Source: Lachnospiraceae bacterium (lineage in GTDB: Bacteria; Bacillota; Clostridia; Lachnospirales; Lachnospiraceae). From it: a DNA stretch of 38,365 nucleotides. Shown in pieces: positions 1 to 7,337 of this stretch. The stretch lies in the NCBI GenBank assembly GCA_024399135.1, contig JAKSHY010000022.1, forward strand, positions 1 through 38,365, written 5' to 3'. Within the stretch, counting starts at the first letter, position 1. Each line of letters begins with the position of its first letter. The translations under genes were made by a program, and so were the position numbers. Under the pieces are notes generated by a model. The model was not told the origin of the DNA and searched no databases. It saw only the letters and a program-made list of their open reading frames with translations.

Positions 1-37
1 CCATTATCAACGTGCATTTAATCTGTCAAACATGCAG

Positions 38-67
38 TCACCTTGGCAGGTGATCAATTTTTTTATT
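38..67 (+). terminator. Rho-independent terminator of an upstream, off-window gene
   Basis: A perfect six-base-pair stem (TCACCT / AGGTGA) with a TGGC loop lies at 38-53 and is followed within a few bases by seven consecutive T and then TATTTT. This is the normal layout of an intrinsic terminator. It implies that a plus-strand gene ends just before the window and that the genes from 353 onward have their own promoter. Confidence 0.6.
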
Positions 68-352
68 TTCTGTCTGCAAGTCTTGTGGTAGATAATCTGT
101 GAAAAATAAAGAATGCAATAGATACTATAAATATGTTAATATAAGAGCAATTAAACACAATTAATGAACAAAATAAAATTTTTTTCAATTTTTTTTAAAA
201 ATTTTTATAAAAATTGTAGCCACTTTATTATTTATATTCGTATATATAGTTGAAATCAAAAATACATTTGATGTTACGATATTTAAAAGTAAATGTATTT
301 TAGATATAGGCAAAATTAATATTAAGAAAAAAGAGCATTGGAGGACAAAACT
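68..352 (+). other. AT-rich intergenic leader before the precursor peptide gene
   Basis: This is the only gene-free stretch of about 300 bases. It is very AT-rich, with long T and A runs around 176-215 that could bend the DNA. I see no convincing reading frame or RNA gene in it. Several weak -10-like hexamers (for example TATATT at 233-238) are present, but none has a well-spaced good -35 box, so I do not assign a promoter. An inverted repeat at 259-301 is listed separately. Confidence 0.4.
259..301 (+). repeat. Inverted repeat in the 5' leader of the precursor peptide gene
   Basis: AAAATACATTT at 259-269 is matched perfectly by AAATGTATTTT at 291-301, giving an 11-bp stem around a 21-base loop. 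It ends about 37 bases before the ribosome binding site of the double-glycine peptide gene. It could be an operator or an mRNA leader hairpin. In DNA this AT-rich it could also arise by chance. Confidence 0.4.
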
Positions 353-733
353 ATGGCAGACGTTATTATGAACGAAATGACACAGGAAGAATTTGAAAAG
401 ATGTCGAAAGAAGTATCTGATGAAATGTTAGAGGATTTTGATGAGGTAACAGAAGTATCAGATGATGAATTAGATGCAGTTTCTGGTGGAAATATAGCAG
501 CTAATACAACACTTAATATCGATGTATTGAACAAATGGATGAATGCATTCAGATCTGGTGTAACTGTATATGTTAAGACTAGAAGTGGAGTTTATGCAGC
601 ATACGTTGACCGTGTTCGATACATAAAAACTGCAACTTCATTCTATTTTACTTTTTTTGATATAACATACTGTAAAAATGGTGCTAAAGTTACCAACGTT
701 CCAGCTAGATTCGTATCATTACCTACTAAATAA
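353..733 (+). CDS. Double-glycine-leader precursor peptide (candidate RiPP precursor)
   Basis: A 126-residue peptide. The ATG at 353 is chosen because GGAGGA (340-345) sits 7 bases upstream; the TTG at 338, which would give a longer frame, overlaps that ribosome binding site. Residues 1-46 are strongly acidic and end in ELDAVSGG, the classic double-glycine cleavage signal of Nif11-like and bacteriocin leaders. Cleavage after GG would release an 80-residue, basic, aromatic-rich C-terminal part with many Tyr and Phe, one Trp and a single Cys. A radical SAM enzyme gene follows 31 bp downstream, so the natural reading is a ribosomally made, post-translationally modified peptide precursor. No C39-peptidase transporter is visible in the window. 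The core resembles no peptide family that I recognise, and its length is unusual for a small RiPP. Confidence 0.75.
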   Translation: MADVIMNEMTQEEFEKMSKEVSDEMLEDFDEVTEVSDDELDAVSGGNIAANTTLNIDVLNKWMNAFRSGVTVYVKTRSGVYAAYVDRVRYIKTATSFYFTFFDITYCKNGAKVTNVPARFVSLPTK

Positions 734-764
734 TATTAGTAGTGATTTTCAGGAAGAGTAATTA

Positions 765-2156
765 ATGAAACCAACTAAGCGAATCTTTCAATATGCGAAA
801 GAGAATTTTAATGAAGTAGTTCACACAACACTTAATCCAGAAGGCCCGGGGGTTGTAAGAATTCATTTGGTACCACCAGCCTATAGTGAAAATGACATGG
901 CGCCGAGCGTAGCTATTATTAACGGCCAGGATATTATCCCAGTTGGGATATCCTGGTCCGTTTTGTTGTGTGAATTTATTAAAGAAGTTAATAAATTCGA
1001 TGGAAAACCAATAGAAGAAAATGACATAGACGTCATAATTAAGAATACCTGTACAGAAGTGAAAAAGGTGTTTCCATTGATCGGAAGAAAGAGACTTTCA
1101 AAGGATATCTACAGAATATTCAATGCTTTTAAACAAATAGCATATGGCGAAGAGGTTGACGAGAATATAGGCTACCTTAATATGGGTGAATATTCTGAAT
1201 ATATGAATGCCCCTCACAGAATGGATCTTATGATAAGTGCCATGACCAAGAATGATGTATGGCATTGTAATCAGAGATGTGTTCATTGCTATGCCGCTGG
1301 TCAGAAGTGTGCCGAAGAGGAAGAATTGTCAACTGATGATTGGAAGGCGATAATTGATAACTGCAAAAAGGCTATGATACCTCAGCTTACCTTTACAGGT
1401 GGCGAACCTACCATGCGAGAGGATATTTTCGAACTAATAGACTATGCGAAATGGTTCGTAACAAGGCTCAACACCAATGGAGTTAAACTTACGAAGGATT
1501 ATTGCAGACGTTTAAAAGAGGCATCTTTAGACAGCCTTCAGATTACATTCTATTCATATGACCAAGATATACATAACAGTCTTGTTGGTGTTGATGAATA
1601 TGACGCTACTGTAAGAGGAATTGAGAATGCCATAGAGGCAGGACTTAGTGTCAGCATTAATACACCTTTGTGTATTAAGAACAAGGATTATCTTTCAACG
1701 CTTAAGTTCCTAAAGGAAAGGGGTGTTATGTATGTAACGTGTTCAGGATTGATTGTCACTGGAAACGCTTTACTTGAAGAGTCTAAGAATCTTCAGCTGT
1801 CGAAAGATGAGATTAAGAATATACTGAAAGAAGCAGTTGAGTATTGCTATTCAAATGATATGGAAATTAGTTTCACCTCACCAGGCTGGATTCCCAAAGA
1901 ATTCTTCGAGGAACTTTTGATTAGTACGCCTACCTGCGGAGCATGTCTTAGCAATATGGCAATAACTCCAGGTGGCAATGTTGTCCCATGCCAGAGCTGG
2001 CTATCGGATGAACCGCTTGGAAATATGCTTTCTGATTCCTGGGAAAAGATATGGAATAATGAAAGAACGATTGAGAGAAGAAAGTATTCTTCATATATGA
2101 CAGGTGACTGCCCGTTCCGTTTTCGTAATGAGAAGGAGGTGCAGGATGAAAAATAG
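765..2156 (+). CDS. Radical SAM enzyme with SPASM/twitch-like C-terminus (candidate peptide maturase)
   Basis: 463 residues, ATG preceded by AGGAAGAG at 751-758. Residues 168-175 carry the CxxxCxxC motif that binds the catalytic 4Fe-4S cluster (C168, C172, C175, in the order WHC-NQRC-VHC), followed by a GGEPTMR motif for SAM binding. The C-terminus has CGAC (C391, C394), then GGNVVPC (C409), GNM, W..IWN, and a last Cys at 449. This matches the first half of a SPASM domain, with a shortened end that may bind one auxiliary cluster. The N-terminal 150 residues are extra to the barrel and could hold a peptide-recognition domain, though I cannot confirm a PqqD-like fold. By position it should modify the precursor at 353, the Cys-Ala tail of the next protein, or both. 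Its last 11 bases overlap the next gene. Confidence 0.85.
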   Translation: MKPTKRIFQYAKENFNEVVHTTLNPEGPGVVRIHLVPPAYSENDMAPSVAIINGQDIIPVGISWSVLLCEFIKEVNKFDGKPIEENDIDVIIKNTCTEVKKVFPLIGRKRLSKDIYRIFNAFKQIAYGEEVDENIGYLNMGEYSEYMNAPHRMDLMISAMTKNDVWHCNQRCVHCYAAGQKCAEEEELSTDDWKAIIDNCKKAMIPQLTFTGGEPTMREDIFELIDYAKWFVTRLNTNGVKLTKDYCRRLKEASLDSLQITFYSYDQDIHNSLVGVDEYDATVRGIENAIEAGLSVSINTPLCIKNKDYLSTLKFLKERGVMYVTCSGLIVTGNALLEESKNLQLSKDEIKNILKEAVEYCYSNDMEISFTSPGWIPKEFFEELLISTPTCGACLSNMAITPGGNVVPCQSWLSDEPLGNMLSDSWEKIWNNERTIERRKYSSYMTGDCPFRFRNEKEVQDEK

Positions 2157-3387
2157 AAGATTCATGAAGTTCTTTTCTTTGATTGTCGCAATATGTTTCA
2201 TAAGCCTGTATATTTGTACTCCGGTAAAAGCAGCGAATCCAACGGATGAGATTCTTGATTATGAAATTACAGTTGATGTTGACCAAAATACAGCAAGAAC
2301 GCTGATTAAATATCATATTGAATGGAAGGTCCTTGATTCTGACAAGGCTGGTCCTCTTGAGTGGTTAAAAATAGGAATTCCTAATAGACATTATGAGGAC
2401 TACGGAAAATTAAGCGATACAATCTCTAAGCTTTCGACCATGACCTCGGGCGGATTCTATGCCAAGGTCGATCTTGATAAGAAATACTATGAGGGAGATA
2501 TTGTTGTAGTTGATTACTATTTCGATATGGATTATATGTATGAGGTTAGCAAGCCCAAAGCAGGCTTCGCAACATATACATTCACTCCCGGATGGTTCGA
2601 TGATATAGCAGTTGATCATTTAAAAATCAAGTGGAATATGGATGATGTCGATTCCTTCTCACCAAGCTGTACGATGGAAGATGGATATCTTGTATGGGAG
2701 ACGAGTCTTAAACCAAGAGAAAAATATACAGTAAGTGTCACATACCCTATTAGCGCGGTTAAATTTGATCTGTCATATACCAATGCTGCTCAAAAGGATT
2801 ACAACTCGTCGAATAATGGCGATAATGGTGATTTGTTTGTTTTTATTGTTGTGTTCTTAATTGTCTTTGGTGGAGCGGTAATCAGAGTTGTGACATCGAT
2901 TGCAAGATATACGAAATATGCATGTCTTGGTGGCGAGACCAAGAAGATTACCAGAACCAAGATTGTGTATTATGATACCTGTCCTGGTTGCGGTGCGGGT
3001 CGAAAGGATGGCAATTCTTCCTGTGAATATTGTGGAAGAAGTCTGATTAAGAGCGAGGAAGTACTTAAGGATTATATTGTAAAGAATACAGAAAAAGATA
3101 TTCTTAAGTTCAAAAAAGATGGTGAGTATCAGTATTCTTCAGACCCTAACGTGTTTATCAGGGTTGCAACAACCAGAGTAAAAATGCCTCATCCATCGAC
3201 CTATTCACGTCCACGTTCTAGCGGAGGAAGAAGCTGTGCTCATAGTTCGTGTGCCTGCGCATGTGCCTGTGCGTGTGCCTGTGCTGGAGGAGGAAGGGCA
3301 GGGTGTACCAACAAGGATTTTTATAATACTGATTTGAAACTAAAGCAGTTAGAAAAGAAAGCCAGGAATAAAAAAATAAAAATATAA
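2146..3387 (+). CDS. Membrane protein with DUF2207-like exodomain, zinc-ribbon-like motif and (Cys-Ala)6 tail
   Basis: 413 residues from the ATG at 2146, which has AGAAGGAGG immediately upstream inside the radical SAM gene; the longer frame from 2104 would bypass this signal and spoil a clean signal peptide. Residues 1-29 form a signal sequence (ending VKA-A). About 30-215 is a beta-rich extracytoplasmic domain that resembles DUF2207. Residues 230-252 form a membrane helix. The cytoplasmic part carries CxxC-x10-CxxC (C279, C282, C293, C296), a likely zinc ribbon. Near the end there is an Arg/Ser/Gly-rich stretch, then six Cys-Ala pairs (residues 369-380) flanked by C364 and C387, and a lysine-rich C-terminus. 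Translation is probably coupled to the radical SAM gene through the 11-base overlap. Function unknown. The tail could be a substrate of the radical SAM enzyme or a metal-binding site. Confidence 0.8.
   Translation: MKNRRFMKFFSLIVAICFISLYICTPVKAANPTDEILDYEITVDVDQNTARTLIKYHIEWKVLDSDKAGPLEWLKIGIPNRHYEDYGKLSDTISKLSTMTSGGFYAKVDLDKKYYEGDIVVVDYYFDMDYMYEVSKPKAGFATYTFTPGWFDDIAVDHLKIKWNMDDVDSFSPSCTMEDGYLVWETSLKPREKYTVSVTYPISAVKFDLSYTNAAQKDYNSSNNGDNGDLFVFIVVFLIVFGGAVIRVVTSIARYTKYACLGGETKKITRTKIVYYDTCPGCGAGRKDGNSSCEYCGRSLIKSEEVLKDYIVKNTEKDILKFKKDGEYQYSSDPNVFIRVATTRVKMPHPSTYSRPRSSGGRSCAHSSCACACACACACAGGGRAGCTNKDFYNTDLKLKQLEKKARNKKIKI
3250..3285 (+). repeat. (Cys-Ala)6 coding repeat
   Basis: Six consecutive Cys-Ala codon pairs. 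The alanine codons vary (GCC, GCA, GCC, GCG, GCC, GCT) and one cysteine codon is TGC among TGT, so the repeat is conserved in protein rather than being a simple DNA repeat. It is followed by Gly-Gly-Gly-Arg-Ala-Gly-Cys. Confidence 0.9.
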
Positions 3388-3394
3388 TAATTCG

Positions 3395-3425
3395 TTGATT
3401 TCGAGTCGCGAAAATATGGTATTAT
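3395..3425 (+). promoter_or_regulatory. Promoter of the phenylacetate-CoA ligase gene
   Basis: TATTAT at 3420-3425 is preceded by TGG, giving an extended -10 element. TTGATT at 3395-3400 is a possible -35 box with a rather long 19-base spacer. The site lies directly after the stop codon at 3387 and about 35 bases before the ATG at 3461, so the ligase is probably transcribed apart from the radical SAM cluster. Confidence 0.5.
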
Positions 3426-3460
3426 ATTAATATTAATAATTAAGAAAAGGGGTATTGAAA

Positions 3461-4765
3461 ATGGGGAATTATTTTCAGCCAGAAATCGAATGTGCTTCAC
3501 CTGAAGAGATTCGAAAGATTCAAAGCGAAAGATTAGTAAAGCAGGTACAGAACGTATGGGATAACGTACCAATGTACAGAAAAAGAATGGAAGAGAAGGG
3601 ATTAACTCCTGCTGATATTCAGTCAGTTGATGATCTTCACAAGCTCCCATTCATTACTAAGGATGATTTAAGAGATCAGTATCCATATGGATTACTGGCA
3701 CGTCCACTTTCAGAATGCGTTCGTATTCAGTCAACAAGCGGAACAACAGGAAGAAGAGTTATCGCATTCTATACTCAGCATGATATCGACCTTTGGGATG
3801 AATGCTGTGCAAGAGCAATTGTAGCAGCAGGTGGAACAAAGGATGATGTATGTCACGTAAGCTATGGCTATGGATTGTTTACAGGTGGTCCTGGACTTAA
3901 TGGTGGATCTCACAAGGTTGGATGTTTAACACTTCCAATGTCTTCAGGAAATACTGACAGACAGATCCAGTTCATGACAGATTTAGGTTCAACAATTCTT
4001 TGCTGTACTCCTTCATATGCAGCATATCTTGCTGAAAGCATTAATGAAAGAGGATTAAGAGATCAGATTAAGTTAAAGGCAGGTATCTTCGGAGCAGAGG
4101 CATGGACAGAGGAAATGCGTCATGATATCGAGGATAAGCTTGGAATTAAGGCATATGATATTTATGGATTAACAGAAATTTCTGGACCTGGTGTTTCTTT
4201 TGAATGTGAAGAGCAGACAGGTATGCATGTTAATGAAGACCATTTCATTCCAGAGGTAATTAATCCTGTTACAGGTGAGGTTCTTCCAGATGGCGAGAAG
4301 GGTGAATTAGTATTCACAAGTATCTCTAAGGAAGCATTCCCACTTATGCGTTATCGTACACGTGATATCTGTATCTTAAGCAGAAAGAAGTGCTCATGTG
4401 GTAGAACACATGTCAAGATGACTAAGCCACTTGGAAGATCAGATGATATGTTAATTGTTAAGGGTGTTAATGTATTCCCTTCTCAGATTGAGACAGTATT
4501 ATTAAATCAGGGATATCCTGCTAACTATCAGATCATCGTAGACAGAGCTAATAACTCTGACTCTATCGAGGTTCAGGTTGAAATGTCTCCTGAGATTGCT
4601 GCTAATCCTTCTGTTGTTCCAACTAAGGAAAAGGAGCTTGTTGCAGGACTTAAGGCAATGCTTGGAATCTACGCTAAGGTTACTCTTGTTGATCCTAAGA
4701 CAATCACAAGAAGTGAAGGAAAAGCCGTTCGTGTAATTGATAAGAGAAATCTTTATCAGGGATAA
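3461..4765 (+). CDS. paaK: Phenylacetate-CoA ligase
   Basis: 434 residues from ATG 3461, with AAAAGGGG 8 bases upstream; the TTG six bases earlier is less likely. An AMP-forming adenylate enzyme: the nucleotide loop STSGTTGRR lies near residue 93, YGLTE near 232, and a C-terminal domain begins after RSDDMLIVKGVNVFPSQIE. These are family hallmarks of PaaK, which joins phenylacetate or a related aryl-acetate to CoA with ATP. Anaerobes often pair it with indolepyruvate:ferredoxin oxidoreductase, which is present here at 27346-29686. The pair may make ATP from aryl-acetyl-CoA, or may activate aryl-acetates for reductive carboxylation to aromatic 2-oxoacids. The gene has its own extended -10 promoter. 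Its codon use is strongly biased (AAG, GGA, CTT), which suggests good expression. Confidence 0.92.
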   Translation: MGNYFQPEIECASPEEIRKIQSERLVKQVQNVWDNVPMYRKRMEEKGLTPADIQSVDDLHKLPFITKDDLRDQYPYGLLARPLSECVRIQSTSGTTGRRVIAFYTQHDIDLWDECCARAIVAAGGTKDDVCHVSYGYGLFTGGPGLNGGSHKVGCLTLPMSSGNTDRQIQFMTDLGSTILCCTPSYAAYLAESINERGLRDQIKLKAGIFGAEAWTEEMRHDIEDKLGIKAYDIYGLTEISGPGVSFECEEQTGMHVNEDHFIPEVINPVTGEVLPDGEKGELVFTSISKEAFPLMRYRTRDICILSRKKCSCGRTHVKMTKPLGRSDDMLIVKGVNVFPSQIETVLLNQGYPANYQIIVDRANNSDSIEVQVEMSPEIAANPSVVPTKEKELVAGLKAMLGIYAKVTLVDPKTITRSEGKAVRVIDKRNLYQG

Positions 4766-4789
4766 TCACAGTATTTACAGGAGTTTTTC

Positions 4790-5263
4790 ATGGACAAAAA
4801 TATGCGTGTCATCGGAATGAAAATGAGCATTCTTATGGGTGTTTCTATGAGCCTTATTCTTTCATTGGTAGGAACACTTATGGGTGGGCATTTCACTATT
4901 CCTTCATGGCTTATATCATTCGGAGTGTCGCTTGTTATATCGTTAGTAATTGGTTTTTTGATTCCAATGAAGAAGGTTGGGGATTGGTTTTGTAATAAAT
5001 GTAAAACTAATCCTAACAGTCCCAAGGGAAGTCTTTTGGCCGCATTTGTTTCAGACATTATTTATACACCAGTTATTACTATATCAATGGTAGTATTGAT
5101 GCTTAATCTTGCTAAGAAGAACGCACCAGAGGGAGCAGAGGTTCCAACAGTGGGTCAGGTTCTTCCAGGGTCGCTTATAGTCTGCTTTTTAGTAGGATAT
5201 GTTGTGATAGCTATTCTGACACCGGTGTTTTTGAAAATGCTTATGAAGAATGTCAGAAGATAA
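4790..5263 (+). CDS. Four-helix membrane protein of unknown function
   Basis: 157 residues; AGGAG at 4779-4783 precedes the ATG. Hydrophobic segments lie at about 10-31, 39-59, 86-106 and 125-150, so this should be an integral membrane protein with four helices. A short loop after the second helix contains FCNKC (C68, C71), a possible metal or redox pair, and KTNPNSPKGS. It follows paaK by 24 bp and is likely cotranscribed with it. A strong terminator at 5326-5352 ends the unit. I do not recognise a specific family and give no function. Confidence 0.7.
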   Translation: MDKNMRVIGMKMSILMGVSMSLILSLVGTLMGGHFTIPSWLISFGVSLVISLVIGFLIPMKKVGDWFCNKCKTNPNSPKGSLLAAFVSDIIYTPVITISMVVLMLNLAKKNAPEGAEVPTVGQVLPGSLIVCFLVGYVVIAILTPVFLKMLMKNVRR

Positions 5264-5325
5264 TGGATATCAGAAGGCAGTGAACTTCGAAAAATAAAGA
5301 ATGATAAGAAACAAAAATGAAAAAC

Positions 5326-5352
5326 AAAAGGGAAGCAGGTTGCTTCCCTTTT
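5326..5352. terminator. Bidirectional intrinsic terminator between convergent genes
   Basis: A perfect 12-bp stem, AAAAGGGAAGCA at 5326-5337 and TGCTTCCCTTTT at 5341-5352, closes a three-base loop. The stem ends in T on one strand and, read in reverse, in T on the other, so it can stop transcription from both the membrane-protein gene and the thioesterase gene. Confidence 0.9.
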
Positions 5353-5404
5353 ATTATTAAAAAATGTTGTGACGATTCTACTATGCGTATCAGAAGGATT
5401 GTAC

Positions 5405-5824
5405 TTAAGTTGTAAGGTGAACGCCGTCCATGCTGGCTTTGGCAACCAAAACACCAGTATTATCCTTTATTATTATTTCATAAAAACATACACGCTTTCC
5501 GTCTTTTAACATTCTGGCTTCTGAAATCAGAGTATCACCCTTAACACCACTTAAATACTGAATATGTCCGGAAGATGTAACAGTTCTTACATCAGAAGCA
5601 TTCGTTGCAACTGCGAAAGAAAAATCTGCCAGAGTATAGATGGCACCTCCCATTATTCCGTTAGCAGCATTAAAATGCTTTTTCGAAAGCGCCATAGAGC
5701 ATTTCGCATATCCTTCGCCTACTTCAACGATATCAATTCCGGTTGTTTCGGTTGCGAAGATATCATCCTTGAAAAAGTTTTTTATCCTGGCGAGTTTTTC
5801 ATTGTCAAACAGGTTGTTCTCCAT
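5405..5824 (-). CDS. PaaI-type hotdog-fold thioesterase
   Basis: 139 residues on the minus strand, with the ribosome binding site GGGGGAC just upstream of its ATG at 5824. The sequence has the hotdog signature HFNAANGIMGGAIYTLADFSFAVA, where the Asn/Gly-rich turn and the acidic Asp of the long helix serve as catalytic and structural residues, followed by a strand rich in Thr/Ser (VTSSGHIQYL) and a final segment KASMDGVHL. PaaI-like enzymes hydrolyse acyl-CoA, often hydroxyphenylacetyl- or benzoyl-type thioesters. Being next to paaK, it could release aryl-acetates from CoA, but its real substrate is not shown by sequence. It is the only minus-strand gene in the window. Confidence 0.85.
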   Translation of the reverse strand: MENNLFDNEKLARIKNFFKDDIFATETTGIDIVEVGEGYAKCSMALSKKHFNAANGIMGGAIYTLADFSFAVATNASDVRTVTSSGHIQYLSGVKGDTLISEARMLKDGKRVCFYEIIIKDNTGVLVAKASMDGVHLTT

Positions 5825-5863
5825 TATTTGTCCCCCATCATTATTAATATTTACACGATACTA

Positions 5864-5893
5864 ATTATACCCCATAGATGTGAAAAATGTAAT
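5864..5893 (-). promoter_or_regulatory. Promoter of the hotdog thioesterase gene
   Basis: On the minus strand, a perfect TATAAT occupies 5869-5864 and ATTACA (four of six consensus bases) occupies 5893-5888, with an 18-base spacer. Transcription would begin about 33 bases upstream of the thioesterase ATG. Confidence 0.55.
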
Positions 5894-5915
5894 TAATATT
5901 GGATAGGGGTCAAAT

Positions 5916-6035
5916 ATGAAATGCGAAAGGTGTTCAAATATGTTAATATATAGAATGGCTTTTAGTGAGCAACTTATTAAAGAAGTGATGGAGCAGGACT
6001 CAATTATTGAACCTGAAGATATAAATGTTATTTAG
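5916..6035 (+). CDS. Small 39-residue CxxC protein, coupled to the next gene
   Basis: A 39-codon frame that starts MKCERCSNMLIYRM and ends EPEDINVI. AGGGGT at 5905-5910 is correctly spaced from the ATG. Its last 11 bases overlap the start of the nuclease-like gene at 6025, which has no clear ribosome binding site of its own, so coupled translation is likely and supports the small ORF as real. The N-terminal CxxC could bind zinc or iron; the rest is an acidic helix (AFSEQLIKEVMEQD). Function unknown. Confidence 0.6.
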   Translation: MKCERCSNMLIYRMAFSEQLIKEVMEQDSIIEPEDINVI

Positions 6036-7107
6036 AATAGTAAAAAAGATTTTGAAAGTAATACTGATAGCATTGCTGGTTGTTGTACTTATTGTAGGTG
6101 GATATCTTTCATATGCGTATATAGTATTCGAAAGACTTCCGGATAATCTTGAGCTTGATATTGCCACCAACAATGAAAATATTGCAAAGCCTGGAGTAGA
6201 ATATAAGATAGCATGCTACAATGTCGGTTATGGATCTAACTGTAAGGATTTTTCTTTCTTTATGGATGGAGGAATTGAGACTCTGGCGTTTTCTAAGGAC
6301 AGTGTCATAGAAAGTATTAATGGAACTATTGATAATATTAAGAGGATTAATCCGGATATCATATTACTTCAGGAGGTTGATGTTGATGCCAGACGTTCAT
6401 ATCATGTAGATGAAAGAAATATGTATTATGATGCGTTTTCGACGTTCAACTCTGCCTATGCTCAGAATTATGATTCCTTCTTCTTGTTTTATCCGGTTAC
6501 GGATCCTATAGGTAGTTCGGTATCTGGAATGATAACATTGAGTAACCTTTTACTAAAAGAAGGAACAAGAAAGAGCCTTCCAATAGATGCAGGTTTTAAT
6601 AAATTCTTTGATTTGGATAGATGTATCAGCATAACAAGAACTCCTGTTGAGAATGGAAAGGAATTGGTTATAATTAATGCACATCTTTCGGCTTATTCGA
6701 AAGAAGAGGGCGTGACAGATTCACAGCTTAATATCCTTAAAGAGATTATGGAAAAGGAATATTCTGATGGCAATTATGTCATTCTTGGAGGAGATTTGAA
6801 CCACGATCTTCTTGAAAAAGACACAAGTGTCATTTCTGAAAGAACATGGACTTATCCATATGATCGAAACATGATTGCAAAGGGCTGTGATTTTGCTATC
6901 GACTTATTGGCAGAGGATGTAGTTTCGAAGATGCCTAAAACCTGTAGAGATACTAACATTCCATATGATGCTGCTGAGTCATACACAGTAACTGCAGATG
7001 GTTTCATTATTTCTGACAATATTGAAATGAAAAATTATGAGGTTATTCCAACTGATTTTGAATATTCGGATCATGAGATGGTTTTACTCACCTTTATGCT
7101 TAATTAA
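6025..7107 (+). CDS. Membrane-anchored endonuclease/exonuclease/phosphatase-family protein
   Basis: 360 residues. Residues 10-34 form an N-terminal membrane anchor; the remainder should face outward. Motifs of the EEP superfamily occur in order: CYNVGYG, ILLQEVD (metal-binding Glu), NAHLS, GGDLNHD (catalytic Asp-Asn), ADGFIIS and YSDHEMV (the last Asp-His dyad). Members cleave phosphodiesters or phosphomonoesters in nucleic acids, phosphoinositides or sphingomyelin. An anchored outward form suggests a nuclease or lipid phosphatase, but the substrate cannot be told. Translation seems coupled to the upstream 39-codon ORF. Genes on both sides of it also encode envelope proteins. Confidence 0.85.
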   Translation: MLFRIVKKILKVILIALLVVVLIVGGYLSYAYIVFERLPDNLELDIATNNENIAKPGVEYKIACYNVGYGSNCKDFSFFMDGGIETLAFSKDSVIESINGTIDNIKRINPDIILLQEVDVDARRSYHVDERNMYYDAFSTFNSAYAQNYDSFFLFYPVTDPIGSSVSGMITLSNLLLKEGTRKSLPIDAGFNKFFDLDRCISITRTPVENGKELVIINAHLSAYSKEEGVTDSQLNILKEIMEKEYSDGNYVILGGDLNHDLLEKDTSVISERTWTYPYDRNMIAKGCDFAIDLLAEDVVSKMPKTCRDTNIPYDAAESYTVTADGFIISDNIEMKNYEVIPTDFEYSDHEMVLLTFMLN

Positions 7108-7135
7108 AATACATTAATATTAGGAGAGAAAAAAT

Positions 7136-7309
7136 ATGTTCGAAGCAATACATTATGAGGTTGCGTCAATTGATGGCGATTATGCTAATTTAAGAAATCT
7201 GGAGACTCCGAATGAAGAATTAAAGGTTGTGGCAAGAGCGATTCTTCCACCAGAAATATTCGAAGGCTGTAAGATAAAATATGAAATGATGTCATATTCC
7301 ATTGAATAA
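7136..7309 (+). CDS. 57-residue small protein, DUF3006-like
   Basis: A 57-codon frame with AGGAGAG at 7122-7128 before its ATG. The pattern VASIDGDYANLRNLE...ILPPEIFEGCKIKYEM (about residues 9-51) recalls small DUF3006 proteins, in which a phrase on the order of 'v-idgdyA-l' is followed by 'LP-g-keGd'. It is probably a small beta-barrel-like cytosolic protein. It sits between two membrane-anchored proteins in the same direction with 28-bp gaps. The family assignment is tentative. Confidence 0.65.
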   Translation: MFEAIHYEVASIDGDYANLRNLETPNEELKVVARAILPPEIFEGCKIKYEMMSYSIE

Positions 7310-7337
7310 AAATTTCAGTAACAAGGATATTTAGCAA

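Noticed and set aside
338-352. TTG start for the precursor peptide
   Set aside because: It overlaps the GGAGGA ribosome binding site of the ATG at 353, which is the better start.
2104-2145. Upstream start for the Cys-Ala-tailed membrane protein
   Set aside because: The strong AGAAGGAGG at 2131-2139 and a clean signal peptide point to ATG 2146.
3235-3306. Cys-Ala tail as a frameshift artefact or DNA microsatellite
   Set aside because: The codons vary within the repeat and the frame continues cleanly to a stop, so it is a real coding repeat.
4756-5058. Minus-strand and other long frames overlapping clear genes
   Set aside because: They run opposite to or within well-supported genes, have no ribosome binding sites and show no family motifs.
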